Part shown: piece by piece, positions 1-8,485 of the stretch | Layout of the letters: each line of letters begins with the position of its first letter | Position numbering within the stretch: position 1 is the first letter of the stretch | Translations under genes and position numbers: made by a program | The notes under the pieces: generated by a model | Told to the model about the DNA's origin: nothing | Database searches by the model: none | Seen by the model: only the letters and a program-made list of their open reading frames with translations | From: JBEKYH01 sp049511115 | GTDB taxonomy: Bacteria > Planctomycetota > Phycisphaerae > Tepidisphaerales > Tepidisphaeraceae | DNA length: 13,275 nt | Reading direction: 5' to 3' | NCBI GenBank assembly: GCA_049511115.1 | Contig: JBEKYH010000082.1 | Location: 1-13,275 of the forward strand

Positions 1-871
1 CATCGGCGTAGACCGTATGCGCCAGATGCTCCAGCGGCGTGAGCGGCACACTGTATCCCTCGTCAAGCTGGCTCAGGCGGCGGTAGCGCAGGGAGATTCG
101 CATCACGTGGCAGATCAGGGCTTCATGTCCCAGGGCCGCTCCGAGCCAGGCGGCGTCGTGATTGCCCCAGATAAGCCGGACATTGGGCTGCTGGCGGAGG
201 TAATCGACGACGCGATCGCCGCGCGGGCCGCGGTCCCAGCAGTCGCCGCCGATGATAAGCTCGTAGATGGCCAGGTTTCGCACGAGCCGGCCCACGACGT
301 GGATGAGATGCAGCGCCCGCCCGCGGCGAATAAGCTCATCGACGATTGCCTCGAGGAATTCCTTGCCGCGCTCAGTGGTCGGCTCGTGCAGCATCTCGGT
401 GAGTAGCTCGCGGTATTCGGGCGGGAAAACCTCCATCCCGCGCTTGAGGCTGTAGCGCGCCGCCAGCGCGCGAACCAGCTCAAACTGGTTTCGCAGCGTG
501 GGCACCGCGAAGGCCCGCAACTCCTGTGGATCGGTGAGAGTGCTTTCCAAATGCTCGACGACCTCGGCGGGATAAAACAGGAGCGTAAGAAATTCTCCGA
601 ATTGTTTTGGCGTCATGCGCGATGCGAGCAGTCGCTCGGCCAGCGGCCGCAACGTTCCCGAAGCGTTGTTGATGACATGGCGAAGTTTCTTGTCTTCGCC
701 GTGGATGTCGCTGATGACGTGGACGGTCCCCTTGGGCAGAGTGAGGATGGCCGTCAGCCGGGCGATCTCGGCCATGGCGGAATCAACATTGGGAAATTGC
801 CGGGACAGGGGCCGCAAAGTGGCCAGCGCCTGCTCGGTCAACGCCGGGTCGTCGGATTGCGGAGAGGGCAT
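1..871 (-). CDS. fbp: Fructose-1,6-bisphosphatase, class III (N-terminal part, runs off the left edge)
   Basis: About 290 residues are present and the frame stays open to base 1, so the C-terminal half is missing; family members are usually about 640-670 residues. The enzyme hydrolyses fructose-1,6-bisphosphate to fructose-6-phosphate in gluconeogenesis, in the cytoplasm, with divalent metals. The metallophosphatase motifs appear in order: SDIHGE at residues 54-59, GGDCWDRG about 80 codons before the window edge, then GNHD. The stretch after the first motif (KLRHVINNASG) is characteristic of the class III (Firmicutes-type) family. Start: the ATG at 869-871 has an in-frame TGA two codons upstream, so it is the first possible ATG; no convincing ribosome binding site precedes it. 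It lies 68 bases after the Sel1 gene on the same strand and could be co-transcribed with it. I am sure of the family; the missing C-terminus cannot be checked. Confidence 0.9.
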   Translation of the reverse strand, partial: MPSPQSDDPALTEQALATLRPLSRQFPNVDSAMAEIARLTAILTLPKGTVHVISDIHGEDKKLRHVINNASGTLRPLAERLLASRMTPKQFGEFLTLLFYPAEVVEHLESTLTDPQELRAFAVPTLRNQFELVRALAARYSLKRGMEVFPPEYRELLTEMLHEPTTERGKEFLEAIVDELIRRGRALHLIHVVGRLVRNLAIYELIIGGDCWDRGPRGDRVVDYLRQQPNVRLIWGNHDAAWLGAALGHEALICHVMRISLRYRRLSQLDEGYSVPLTPLEHLAHTVYAD

Positions 872-939
872 TGGTCATTGTGATGCCCGCATGGGGGCGG
901 CGTGTCAACAGGCAATTCAATGCTATTTGGAGAATCGCA

Positions 940-3900
940 TCAATTCGCCGGATGCGCCGCGACCCACTTCTTCGCATCGTCGTCTCCGGCGTCGGCGGCT
1001 TTTTTGTACCATTGCGCGGCCTGAGCCATGTCCTGCGTCACGCCGTCCCCGTTTTCATAGAGGACGCCCATGTTGTACATGGCCGCGGCAACGCCGGTGT
1101 CGGCCGCTTTGTTGAACCAGGAGATCGCCTGCTGTTTATCCTGTTCGACGCCCGAGCCGTTTTCATAGAGCATGCCCAGGTTGTACATCGCGGGGCCGTT
1201 GCCGGCGTCGGCGCCCGAGCGGAACCAGCGGGCGGCCTTGCCAACATCCCTGGCGGCGCCCTGGCCGTTGACGTACATCATGCCGATGTTGCTCATGGCG
1301 TCGGAATTACCGGCGGCGGCGGCTTTTTGAAACCAGGTCATCGCCTGCGTGTAATCCTGCGCGACGCCGGTGCCGCTGCGATAAAGCGTGCCGAGGGTAT
1401 TCATGGCGTCGGCGTTGCCCGCGTCGGCGGCCTTGTGGAACCAGGAGAGCGCCTGCGGGTAATCCTGGCCGACGCCGAGCCCTCCGGCGTAGAGGACGCC
1501 GATGTCGCACATGGCCTGCGGCGAACCAGCGGCGGCGCCCTTGCGGAACCAATCCATCGCCTGGGCGTAATCCTCTTTGGCGCCTTGCCCCTTCTGGTAT
1601 AGCTCGCCGAGCGAGGTCATGCCGGTGGGGAATCCGGCATCGGCGGCGCGTTGATACCAGTAGAGGGCCAGGACGTATTCATGGATCGGGCGGCCCTTTT
1701 CGTAATACTGGCCGGTGCGCCACATGCTGGCGACATCACCAGCGGCGGCGGCTTTTTCATACCAGGCGGCGGCTTTTTGCGGATCGACAGGCACGCCCGC
1801 GCCCATCTCATAGGATTGGGCCAGCCAGACCATGGCCGACTTTTCGCCGCGATCGGCCGCCTTGGCGAACCATTGGAGCGCCTGGGCGTTGTCCTGGTTG
1901 ACGCCCCATCCCTTGGAATAGCAAACGCCGATGTGGAACATCGCCAGCGTGTTGCCTAAGTCGGCGGCTTTGTGGTACCAGGCCAGCGCCTGGACGTAGT
2001 CCCTGGTTACGCCAAATCCGTTCTCGTAAAGCCAGCCGATCTGAGTCGCGCCCAGGGGTTCGCCGGCGTCGAAGGCCTGCTGATACCATTTCATCGCCGC
2101 GGCGTAGTCCCTTGGGATGCCCCAGCCGTTTTCGTACATCATACCCACGCCATCCATGCCGGTGCCGTTGCCGGCATCGGCGGCCGTGCGCAGGCTTGCC
2201 ATTGCCTGGGTGTAATCGGGCGGCGTCGATTTCTGGAGGTAAAAACCCAGCGAGACGGCGCCGGAGCTGCTGCCGGCGGCGGCGGCTTTTTTGGCCCAGG
2301 AAATCGCTTGCGCCGGATCGCGTTTGACGCCCAGCCCCTGATCGTAGAGATAGGAGATCTCCGCCATGCTTTCGACGTCGCCCAAGTCAACAGCCCTGGT
2401 AAACCAGGACAGGGCCAGGGCGTAATTCTGGGCCATGCCGATTCCAGCCTCGGCCATCTCACCCAGATCGCGCATGCTGTTGGTTTCTCCCGCGGCGGCC
2501 GCTTTCTGATACCACGCAGCGGCTTTGATCTGGTCCGGCGGAGCAACCGCTCCGGAGTAAGCCAGCACGCCCATGGAGTATTCGGCGCCGGCGTCCCCGT
2601 TATCGGCGAGCCGCTGGGCGGTGGCGGCGGCGAGACGATACAACTTGCCGGCCGCGACCGGATCCTTGGGCACGCCCAGACCAAATTGGTATTCGTTGGC
2701 CAGGCCCAACATGCCGCGCGGACTTCCGGCGTCGGCATCGAGCTGGAAGAATCTCCTGGCCGCGGCGTAATCGCGTTTCAATCCCGCGTCACCGCGGGTG
2801 TACAATTCGCCCAGAAGATCCCGGGCGGAACTGCTGCCGGCATCAGCGGCCTTGGTCAGCCATGAAATCGCGTCGGCCCAGTTGGGCGGCGCGGTCCATC
2901 CGTTGAGGCGATCAAGGGCGATCTCGTACATGCACTGGGCGTTATGGGCTTCGGCGCCCTTGGTGAACCAGGTAAGGGCCTGGGCGCGGTCCCGGGTTAC
3001 GCCGCGCCCCGATTCGTAGATCATTCCCATGTCAAAAATGGCCGTGATATTGCCCGCCGCGGCGGCCTGGCTGGTCCAGTGCAAAGCCTGGGCGTCGTCT
3101 TGGGTCACACCAAGTCCCGAGGCGTAGGCACGGCCCAGGTCGGCTTCGGCGGGTGAGTTGCCGAGATCGGCGGCCTTGCGATACCAATCGGCGGCCTGCG
3201 CGGGGTCCCTGGGAACGGACCGACCGCGGAGGTAAAAACTGGCGATCCAGTTCATTGCCACAGGGTCGCCTTTCGCGGCGGCTTTCTGGAACCACTGCAT
3301 GGCTTGATCGTCGTCGTGTTCCACGCCTTTGCCGTTGGCGTAGAGGGCGCCGATGTCGGTCATGGCATCGGCGTTGCCCTGATCGGCGGCCTGACGCAGC
3401 CAGTAGGCGGCCTTGGTTAAATCCTGAGCCACGCCGTCGCCGGTCAGATAGATCAGGCCGAGCCGAGCCATGCTGGCGGGGTCCTGACCATCGGCGCCCT
3501 TGCGGGCCCATTCCAGCGCTTTTTGCGGATCGCGCCGAACCGCGCGGCCCTCGGCATAAAACGCGGCGAGCCATCCCATTGCGGCGGGATCTCCAAGGCC
3601 GGCGGCTTGCTGGAACCAGGCCAGCGCCGCGGCGTCGCTCGTTGCGCCTTCCTTGCTCAGAGCCAGCGAGGCGCCCAGTTCGGTCATGGCAGGGGCGTTT
3701 CCCGCGTCGGCGGCTTTTCTCGCCCAATGCACCGCCTGCGCGCTGTCCTTGGGCAAGCCGGCGCCGGTCTGATAGAGCAGGCCCAGCTTGAACATGGCGC
3801 TGGGGTCTCCGGCGTCGGCCGCTTTGCGAATCCAATCGGCGGCCGTTTGCAGATTCTGCGTCACGCCCTTGCCGTCCGTATACAACCTGCCCAAGGCCAG

Positions 3901-6000
3901 CATGCAAGCGGTGTTTTGCACCGCGGCGCCCTTGGCATACCAATCGGCGGCCTGGCCGAAATCCTGCGGGACACCCTGGCCGGTCTCATAGGACTGGGCA
4001 ATCTGGAGCATGCCAGCAGAGCTTCCCGACTCGGCGGCGGTGCGAAAACAGGAAGCGGCCTTTTCCAAATCCGGCGCGACGCCAAGCCCTTTTTGGTAAA
4101 GCGTGCCCAGCGGGACGTTGGCGTTGAAATCCCCCGCGTCAACGGCGCGGCGAAGCCAGCTCATCGATTGCGCGTAATCCTGGTCCATTCCCAGGCCGTA
4201 CTGAAACATCACGCCCAGCCGTTCCATGGCGTCGGTATTGGCCAGGTCGGCGGCCTTTCGATACCAGACGGCGGCTTGCGCAAAATCGCGCTCAACGCCC
4301 AGGCCATTTTCATAAAACACGCCGATGCGATACATGGCCGTGGCGTTGTTGGCGTCGGCGGCCTTGCGAAACCAGGTGAGCGCCTGCGCGTAATCCTGGG
4401 CGACGCCGGCCGCTTGCTGGTACGCCATGGCCACCTGGACCATGGCGTTGACATCGCCGCTATTGGCGGCCTTGAGGTGATCGGGAAATGTCTGTTCCTG
4501 ACTAACCGCGGCGGCTGTTGAGCCGCGCCGGCTCATTGCGGCCAGATTGGAGACGGCCTCCTGATTGCCGGCGGCCGCGGCCTTTTGATACCACGCGACG
4601 GCCTGGGCGGTGTCCTGCGGCACGCCGAATCCGTGGGAATACATCCAGCCGATCTTGTTCATCGCCGACGCGTCGCCCAGCGCGGCGGCCTTGCGGCACC
4701 ACTCCATCGCCTGGATGTAATCAAGAGTGACGCCCAGGCCGTGCTCATACATGTGGCCGATCATCCCCATCGCGTCGGCATTGCCAGCGTCGGCGGCTTT
4801 TCGATACCAGGTCATCGCCTGGCTCAGGTCTTTTTCAACGCCCCAGCCTTCAAAATAGAGGCGGCCCACGCCATCCATCGCCTTGGCGTCGCCACCCTTT
4901 GCCCCGCGCAAGTACCACGTCATCGCCTGGCCGTAATCCTGATTAAGGCCCCTGCCGACTTCGTAAAACTGCCCGAGCTCGTAAATGGCGACGGGTTCTC
5001 CACCGGCGGCGGCTTTGAGATACCAGGACGCCGCCTGGGCATCGTCCTTGGGAACACCCAAACCCTCGGCGTAAAGATAGGCGATACAGCTCATGGAATA
5101 TGTAGAGCCCGTTGCGGCAGCTTTTTGGTAACACTCCATCGCCTTGGCATAGTCGCGGTTGATGCCCTTGCCGTGCTCGAGGAAGTAGCCGACCTTGCAC
5201 AGGTCCACCACGCTGCCGGCGTTGGCGGCCTTGACGTACCATGTGAGCGCCTGCGCATCGTCCTTGGGCACGCCCAGGCCCTCTTCGTACATGTGGCCGA
5301 CGTGATCCATCGACTCCGGCGCGCCGGCATCGGCGCCTTTGCGATGGTAGACCATGGCCATGGCATAATCGCGCTGAACGCCCCAACCCTGCTCGTAGCA
5401 GGTTCCCAGATTCCCCATGGCCAGCACACTGCCGGCAGCAACGGCCTTTTGATACCAGGCGACAGCCTGCGCGTAATCGACCGGCACGCCGACCCCGTTC
5501 TGGTATGTAAACCCGATGTTATTCATGGCGGTGCTGTTGCCGGCGTCGGCGGCCTTGTGATACCAGTTCAGCGCCTGTTGGCCGTCTTTATCCACGCCCC
5601 AGCCGTTGAAGTAGAGCCAGCCGATTTCATTGAGGGCATCGCTGCTGCCTGCGTCGGCGGCCTTGTGATACCAGGTCATCGCCTGGGCATAATCGCGGTC
5701 AACTCCCAGGCCGTGCTCGTACAGCAGACCAATGCGGTAGGTCGCCGTGGCGTTGCCCAGGTCCGAAGCGCGGCGATACCAGACCATCGCCTGCGCCAAG
5801 TCACGATCAAAGCCGCGCCCGTCGAGGTAAAGGTCGCCGATGAGGCGCATGGCGTCGGTGTTTCCCTGCTGGGCGGCTTGGAGAACCTGCGCCACTGTGA
5901 CAGGTTGGGTGGAAGGGGCAGTCTGGCCATAGGCGCCTGCGACGCGGGCCAGCAATGCGATAAAACAGATAATCTTAACCGGCGCTTTCACGAGAGGCAT
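940..6000 (-). CDS. Giant secreted Sel1-repeat protein (45 tandem repeats)
   Basis: The protein has 1686 residues. Residues 1-26 form a signal peptide (basic start, hydrophobic core, AGAYGQ cleavage region), so it is probably exported. Residues 48-1673 divide without gaps into 45 Sel1 units of nearly always 36 residues, with consensus AM-x2-IG-x-LY-x2-G-x-GV-x2-DYAQA-x-WY-x-KAADAGN, followed by a 13-residue tail. Sel1 repeats are TPR-like helical hairpins that stack into a solenoid and bind other proteins; no catalytic domain is present. Unit 13 (4453-4563) is degenerate. Units 21, 28 and 34 lack parts of the glycine motif, and unit 30 carries a 7-residue insertion. Start: the ATG at 6000 is preceded in frame by TTG at 6003, which is a possible alternative; neither has a clear Shine-Dalgarno. 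FBPase lies 68 bases downstream. The partner and function are unknown. Confidence 0.93.
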   Translation of the reverse strand: MPLVKAPVKIICFIALLARVAGAYGQTAPSTQPVTVAQVLQAAQQGNTDAMRLIGDLYLDGRGFDRDLAQAMVWYRRASDLGNATATYRIGLLYEHGLGVDRDYAQAMTWYHKAADAGSSDALNEIGWLYFNGWGVDKDGQQALNWYHKAADAGNSTAMNNIGFTYQNGVGVPVDYAQAVAWYQKAVAAGSVLAMGNLGTCYEQGWGVQRDYAMAMVYHRKGADAGAPESMDHVGHMYEEGLGVPKDDAQALTWYVKAANAGSVVDLCKVGYFLEHGKGINRDYAKAMECYQKAAATGSTYSMSCIAYLYAEGLGVPKDDAQAASWYLKAAAGGEPVAIYELGQFYEVGRGLNQDYGQAMTWYLRGAKGGDAKAMDGVGRLYFEGWGVEKDLSQAMTWYRKAADAGNADAMGMIGHMYEHGLGVTLDYIQAMEWCRKAAALGDASAMNKIGWMYSHGFGVPQDTAQAVAWYQKAAAAGNQEAVSNLAAMSRRGSTAAAVSQEQTFPDHLKAANSGDVNAMVQVAMAYQQAAGVAQDYAQALTWFRKAADANNATAMYRIGVFYENGLGVERDFAQAAVWYRKAADLANTDAMERLGVMFQYGLGMDQDYAQSMSWLRRAVDAGDFNANVPLGTLYQKGLGVAPDLEKAASCFRTAAESGSSAGMLQIAQSYETGQGVPQDFGQAADWYAKGAAVQNTACMLALGRLYTDGKGVTQNLQTAADWIRKAADAGDPSAMFKLGLLYQTGAGLPKDSAQAVHWARKAADAGNAPAMTELGASLALSKEGATSDAAALAWFQQAAGLGDPAAMGWLAAFYAEGRAVRRDPQKALEWARKGADGQDPASMARLGLIYLTGDGVAQDLTKAAYWLRQAADQGNADAMTDIGALYANGKGVEHDDDQAMQWFQKAAAKGDPVAMNWIASFYLRGRSVPRDPAQAADWYRKAADLGNSPAEADLGRAYASGLGVTQDDAQALHWTSQAAAAGNITAIFDMGMIYESGRGVTRDRAQALTWFTKGAEAHNAQCMYEIALDRLNGWTAPPNWADAISWLTKAADAGSSSARDLLGELYTRGDAGLKRDYAAARRFFQLDADAGSPRGMLGLANEYQFGLGVPKDPVAAGKLYRLAAATAQRLADNGDAGAEYSMGVLAYSGAVAPPDQIKAAAWYQKAAAAGETNSMRDLGEMAEAGIGMAQNYALALSWFTRAVDLGDVESMAEISYLYDQGLGVKRDPAQAISWAKKAAAAGSSSGAVSLGFYLQKSTPPDYTQAMASLRTAADAGNGTGMDGVGMMYENGWGIPRDYAAAMKWYQQAFDAGEPLGATQIGWLYENGFGVTRDYVQALAWYHKAADLGNTLAMFHIGVCYSKGWGVNQDNAQALQWFAKAADRGEKSAMVWLAQSYEMGAGVPVDPQKAAAWYEKAAAAGDVASMWRTGQYYEKGRPIHEYVLALYWYQRAADAGFPTGMTSLGELYQKGQGAKEDYAQAMDWFRKGAAAGSPQAMCDIGVLYAGGLGVGQDYPQALSWFHKAADAGNADAMNTLGTLYRSGTGVAQDYTQAMTWFQKAAAAGNSDAMSNIGMMYVNGQGAARDVGKAARWFRSGADAGNGPAMYNLGMLYENGSGVEQDKQQAISWFNKAADTGVAAAMYNMGVLYENGDGVTQDMAQAAQWYKKAADAGDDDAKKWVAAHPAN
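4453..4563 (-). other. Degenerate Sel1 unit 13, a linker between two repeat blocks
   Basis: Residues 480-516 of the Sel1 protein keep the AxxNLA start and the KAANSGD end of a repeat, but the central G-x-G-x5-D segment is replaced by a Ser/Ala/Gln-rich stretch. What follows (HLKAANSGD, then the next unit) resembles the cap after the signal peptide (VLQAAQQGN, then unit 1). This suggests a junction between two ancestral Sel1 blocks of 12 and 32 units. Confidence 0.6.
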
Positions 6001-6111
6001 CAAGCGAAAACCAGCACTCGCGCGACCTGCGCATCATGCCGGCGACGATTCGTCCAAGGAGTGAGTCCCCAGCTCCCGTGCGCCTCGCGGCGCGAGCCCG
6101 ACCCATGAAAC

Positions 6112-6139
6112 AATTTACCATACAGCCATTGACGGGCAA
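6112..6139 (-). promoter_or_regulatory. Possible promoter of the Sel1 gene
   Basis: Read on the minus strand, TTGCCC (6139-6134) and TAAATT (6117-6112) are separated by 16 bases. Each matches the sigma-70 consensus at four of six positions. Transcription would begin near 6105, giving a leader of about 105 bases. The leader contains a dyad CTCGCG-G-CGCGAG at 6084-6096. Weak matches of this kind arise by chance, so this is only a candidate. Confidence 0.25.
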
Positions 6140-6202
6140 CTTCCGTGGCAAGGCTTTGGTTATCAATGGGTTTGACGCTCGATTATGGCGAGGGGCGAAG
6201 CA

Positions 6203-6248
6203 CCCTCACCCCAACCCCCCAACCCTCTCCGTGCGTACATGGAGAGGG
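6203..6248 (-). repeat. Hairpin plus G-quadruplex motif downstream of rny (REP-like palindrome)
   Basis: An 11-bp stem (6223-6233 with 6238-6248, one G-U pair) closes a four-base CGTA loop and begins 11 bases after the rny stop. On the minus strand the distal arm runs into four G tracts (complement of C runs at 6203-6205, 6209-6212, 6215-6220 and 6223-6225) with loops of 2-3 bases, a textbook intramolecular G-quadruplex pattern. There is no T tract, so it is not a classical intrinsic terminator. Palindromes of the type CCCTCACCCCAACCCTCTCC recur between genes in many GC-rich genomes, so this may be one copy of a dispersed element. It could protect the rny mRNA 3' end or end transcription. Confidence 0.6.
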
Positions 6249-6259
6249 GGAAGAAGCAG

Positions 6260-7813
6260 CTACCTTGCGTATTCCACTGATCTCACCTCGCGGATCAGCG
6301 TTACCTTGATCTCGCCGGGGTAATTCATCTCCTGCTCAATCTTCAGCGCGATGTCGCGGCAGAGCTTGGCGCTGATGCGGTCGTCAACCAGCTTGGCATC
6401 CACGATCACGCGCACCTCGCGGCCGGCCTGGATCGCGTAGGCCTGGCGCACGCCTTCGAAGGTCATGGCCAGGTCTTCCAAATCCTGCAGGCGCTTGACG
6501 TACCGCTCCAGGCTCTCGCGCCGCGCGCCGGGGCGGCTGGCGCTGATGCTGTCGGCGGCCATGACAATCGGCGTGTAGGGCGTGGTCGCGGGAACATCGC
6601 CGTGGTGGCCTTCGGCGGCGTTCAGAACCGCCTCGGGTTCGCCGAATCTCCGCAAAAACTCCTTTCCCAATTGCGGGTGGCCGCCTTCCTGCTCATGGTC
6701 CATCGCCTTGCCGATGTCGTGGAGCAGGCCAGCGCGGCGAGCCAGGCCGCCGTCTAGACCCAACTCATCGGCGATGATCTGCGACAGATACGCCACTTCC
6801 AGGCTGTGTTTCAGCACGTTCTGGCCGTAACTGGTGCGATAACCCAGGCGGCCCAGCATGGGCAGGATCGGCTTGGCCAGATTGGGGAGATTCGCTTCCT
6901 GCGCGGCTTCTTTGCCGATCTTCAGGAGTTCTTCGTCCATCTCCTTGGTCGTTCCCGTCACCACTTCTTCGATCCGGGCCGGGTGAATGCGGCCGTCCTG
7001 TACGAGCCGCTCGAGGGATATCCGGGCGATCTCGCGGCGCACGGGATCGAAACAGCTCACCACTACAACTCCCGGCGTGTCGTCGATGATCACATCGACG
7101 CCAGTGGCTTTTTCAAAGCTGCGGATGTTACGGCCTTCGCGGCCGATGACGCGGCCCTTCATGTCGTCGGTGGGGATGGCGACGGTGCTGACGGTGTGGT
7201 CGGAGGTCTGCTCCGACGCATAGCGCTGGATCGCCTGGAGGATGATCTGGCGGCTCTTTTCCTTGGCCTCCTCCTGGGCCTGGTCGGTCAGGCGCTGGAT
7301 GAGGGCGCCGCATTCCAGCTTGCATTCATCCTCAATTCGCTTGAGGAGCAGTTCCCTCGCGGCGTCCGCGGAGAGGCTGGTGATCGTCAGCAATTGCTGC
7401 CGCTGCTGGCTCAATACTTCGGTAAGTTGCTCATCCTTAGTCGTGATCGACCGCTCCCGCTGGCCGAGGCGCGTCTGCATTTCGTCGAGGTGTTTTTCCT
7501 TGACGGACAGAGTGTCGAGTTTTCGGTCCAGCGTATCCTCGCGCTTTTCCAGGCGAGCTTCGTGGCTCTTTAGTTCTGTTTTTGCCGCTTCGATTTCCCG
7601 GTCGATCTCCGCCTTCCGCTGCAATTGCTCCTGGCGCGCGGCCAGTTCCAATTCCTTGGTCTTGTTTTTGCACTCGCTGAGGGCGCTGGCCGTCAGTCTC
7701 TCGGCTTCTTCGCGCGCCCGCGCCAGCGTGTTGCCGGCGGTCATTTTGAACCCGATAAACAATCCCCCCGCGCCCACAATCAGCCCCACAAGCGCACCCA
7801 GAATAAACCACAT
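6260..7813 (-). CDS. rny: Ribonuclease Y (membrane-anchored endoribonuclease)
   Basis: RNase Y is a membrane-anchored endoribonuclease that starts mRNA decay, typically cutting 5'-monophosphorylated RNA in AU-rich single-stranded regions. The 517 residues match the usual length of about 520. In order: a transmembrane helix at residues 2-22; a long charged coiled coil at about 28-200; a KH RNA-binding domain at about 210-275 with the GREG loop at 224-227; and an HD hydrolase domain at about 330-425 with H336, the HDIG motif at 365-368 and EGHHGD at 401-406. A conserved C-terminal domain follows. Start: the frame is open 25 codons further upstream, but the ATG at 7813 places the membrane helix at the N-terminus as in the family and follows an AGGGAAG ribosome binding site about 7 bases away. 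It appears to be transcribed alone; a hairpin and G-quadruplex motif follow the stop. Confidence 0.97.
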   Translation of the reverse strand: MWFILGALVGLIVGAGGLFIGFKMTAGNTLARAREEAERLTASALSECKNKTKELELAARQEQLQRKAEIDREIEAAKTELKSHEARLEKREDTLDRKLDTLSVKEKHLDEMQTRLGQRERSITTKDEQLTEVLSQQRQQLLTITSLSADAARELLLKRIEDECKLECGALIQRLTDQAQEEAKEKSRQIILQAIQRYASEQTSDHTVSTVAIPTDDMKGRVIGREGRNIRSFEKATGVDVIIDDTPGVVVVSCFDPVRREIARISLERLVQDGRIHPARIEEVVTGTTKEMDEELLKIGKEAAQEANLPNLAKPILPMLGRLGYRTSYGQNVLKHSLEVAYLSQIIADELGLDGGLARRAGLLHDIGKAMDHEQEGGHPQLGKEFLRRFGEPEAVLNAAEGHHGDVPATTPYTPIVMAADSISASRPGARRESLERYVKRLQDLEDLAMTFEGVRQAYAIQAGREVRVIVDAKLVDDRISAKLCRDIALKIEQEMNYPGEIKVTLIREVRSVEYAR

Positions 7814-7884
7814 GGAGACTTCCCTTTCCCGACCACCGGCGATTTTGCTGCCGCGTTGAGCTCGCGCTAAATGGCGGCAGCGCC

Positions 7885-8232
7885 TCACCGGCGCCGAATT
7901 GACAGATCACGGGCGGATCTCAAGGGAAGGCGATTTGACAAAGGTGGCGGCGCGCAGCGTCGCCTGAAAAGGAAGTCGGGAGGAGCTCGGCTTGGCGCAT
8001 TCAACAACCAGCCCGCCGCAATCGGCAGGGCCAGCCATTCTCTTGGCCCCGGCAGGCACGAACGCCGTGGCATCAGCAAAATCGCGGCCGTAGCTGCGCG
8101 CTGGCGCAACTGCGCGGCCGCCACCAACAGCAATGCCGCCATCGCCCAGGCGATTGCAATCGCCCAGCCGAGGGCGGCCGGTGCCGTCATCAGCGCCTTC
8201 GCCGGAATTTCTCCTGTAACGTTCCAGCTCAT
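7885..8232 (-). CDS. Doubtful small membrane protein upstream of rny
   Basis: This is a 115-residue ORF on the same strand as rny, ending 71 bases before the rny start. It contains two hydrophobic stretches (residues about 18-41 and 68-80) separated by a basic segment, then a tail of about 35 residues rich in Arg and Pro. Codons up to about residue 82 are GC-ending and look like genuine coding; the tail does not, so the gene may be frameshifted or decayed near 7985, or may be spurious. Only a weak AGG precedes the ATG at 8232. I do not recognise the family. Confidence 0.25.
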   Translation of the reverse strand: MSWNVTGEIPAKALMTAPAALGWAIAIAWAMAALLLVAAAQLRQRAATAAILLMPRRSCLPGPREWLALPIAAGWLLNAPSRAPPDFLFRRRCAPPPLSNRLPLRSARDLSIRRR

Positions 8233-8455
8233 GAGGAGCCTGTTTCGCGGAGATCGGGTAAAACGTCGCCCACATTCCGCCGCGATGCTAGCTTGTCAAA
8301 TCACCTACTCGGATTCCCGGCCATCCGCTCCAGGCCGAAAACCCGCGGCTGCCACTGGGGCGAACCATCCGTCGGTGCGCCCTTACCTCCGCAACAGCCG
8401 TTTTCCACATTGCATTTTACGCATGTGTTTGATCGGTTACAACTTCATTTTGCTT

Positions 8456-8485
8456 TTGTTAGTGGGGTCCGATGTGGCTGATAAC
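8456..8485 (+). promoter_or_regulatory. Possible promoter of the ATPase/TOPRIM operon
   Basis: TTGTTA at 8456-8461 and GATAAC at 8480-8485 are separated by 18 bases; each matches the sigma-70 consensus at four of six positions. The -10 element would lie inside the left arm of the dyad at 8476-8500, a position where a bound repressor would block initiation. An alternative -10, TATGAT at 8510-8515, lacks a good -35. Candidate only. Confidence 0.25.

Noticed and set aside
115..483. 122-codon minus-strand ORF inside the fructose-bisphosphatase region
   Set aside because: It is in a different frame from the one carrying SDIHGE, GDCWDRG and GNHD, and its Arg/Ser/Ala-rich composition is typical of a shadow frame.
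4585..6108. 507-codon plus-strand ORF antisense to the Sel1 gene (and similar ORFs at 871-1602, 1972-2865 and 3523-4521)
   Set aside because: Their translations are repetitive mirrors of the Sel1 units. They stay open because the sense gene avoids the TTA, CTA and TCA codons whose complements are stops in that frame. They have no recognisable family and sit opposite a confidently identified gene.
5975..6166. 63-codon minus-strand ORF just upstream of the Sel1 gene
   Set aside because: It overlaps the Sel1 start in another frame and its composition does not look coding; the region is better read as leader and promoter.
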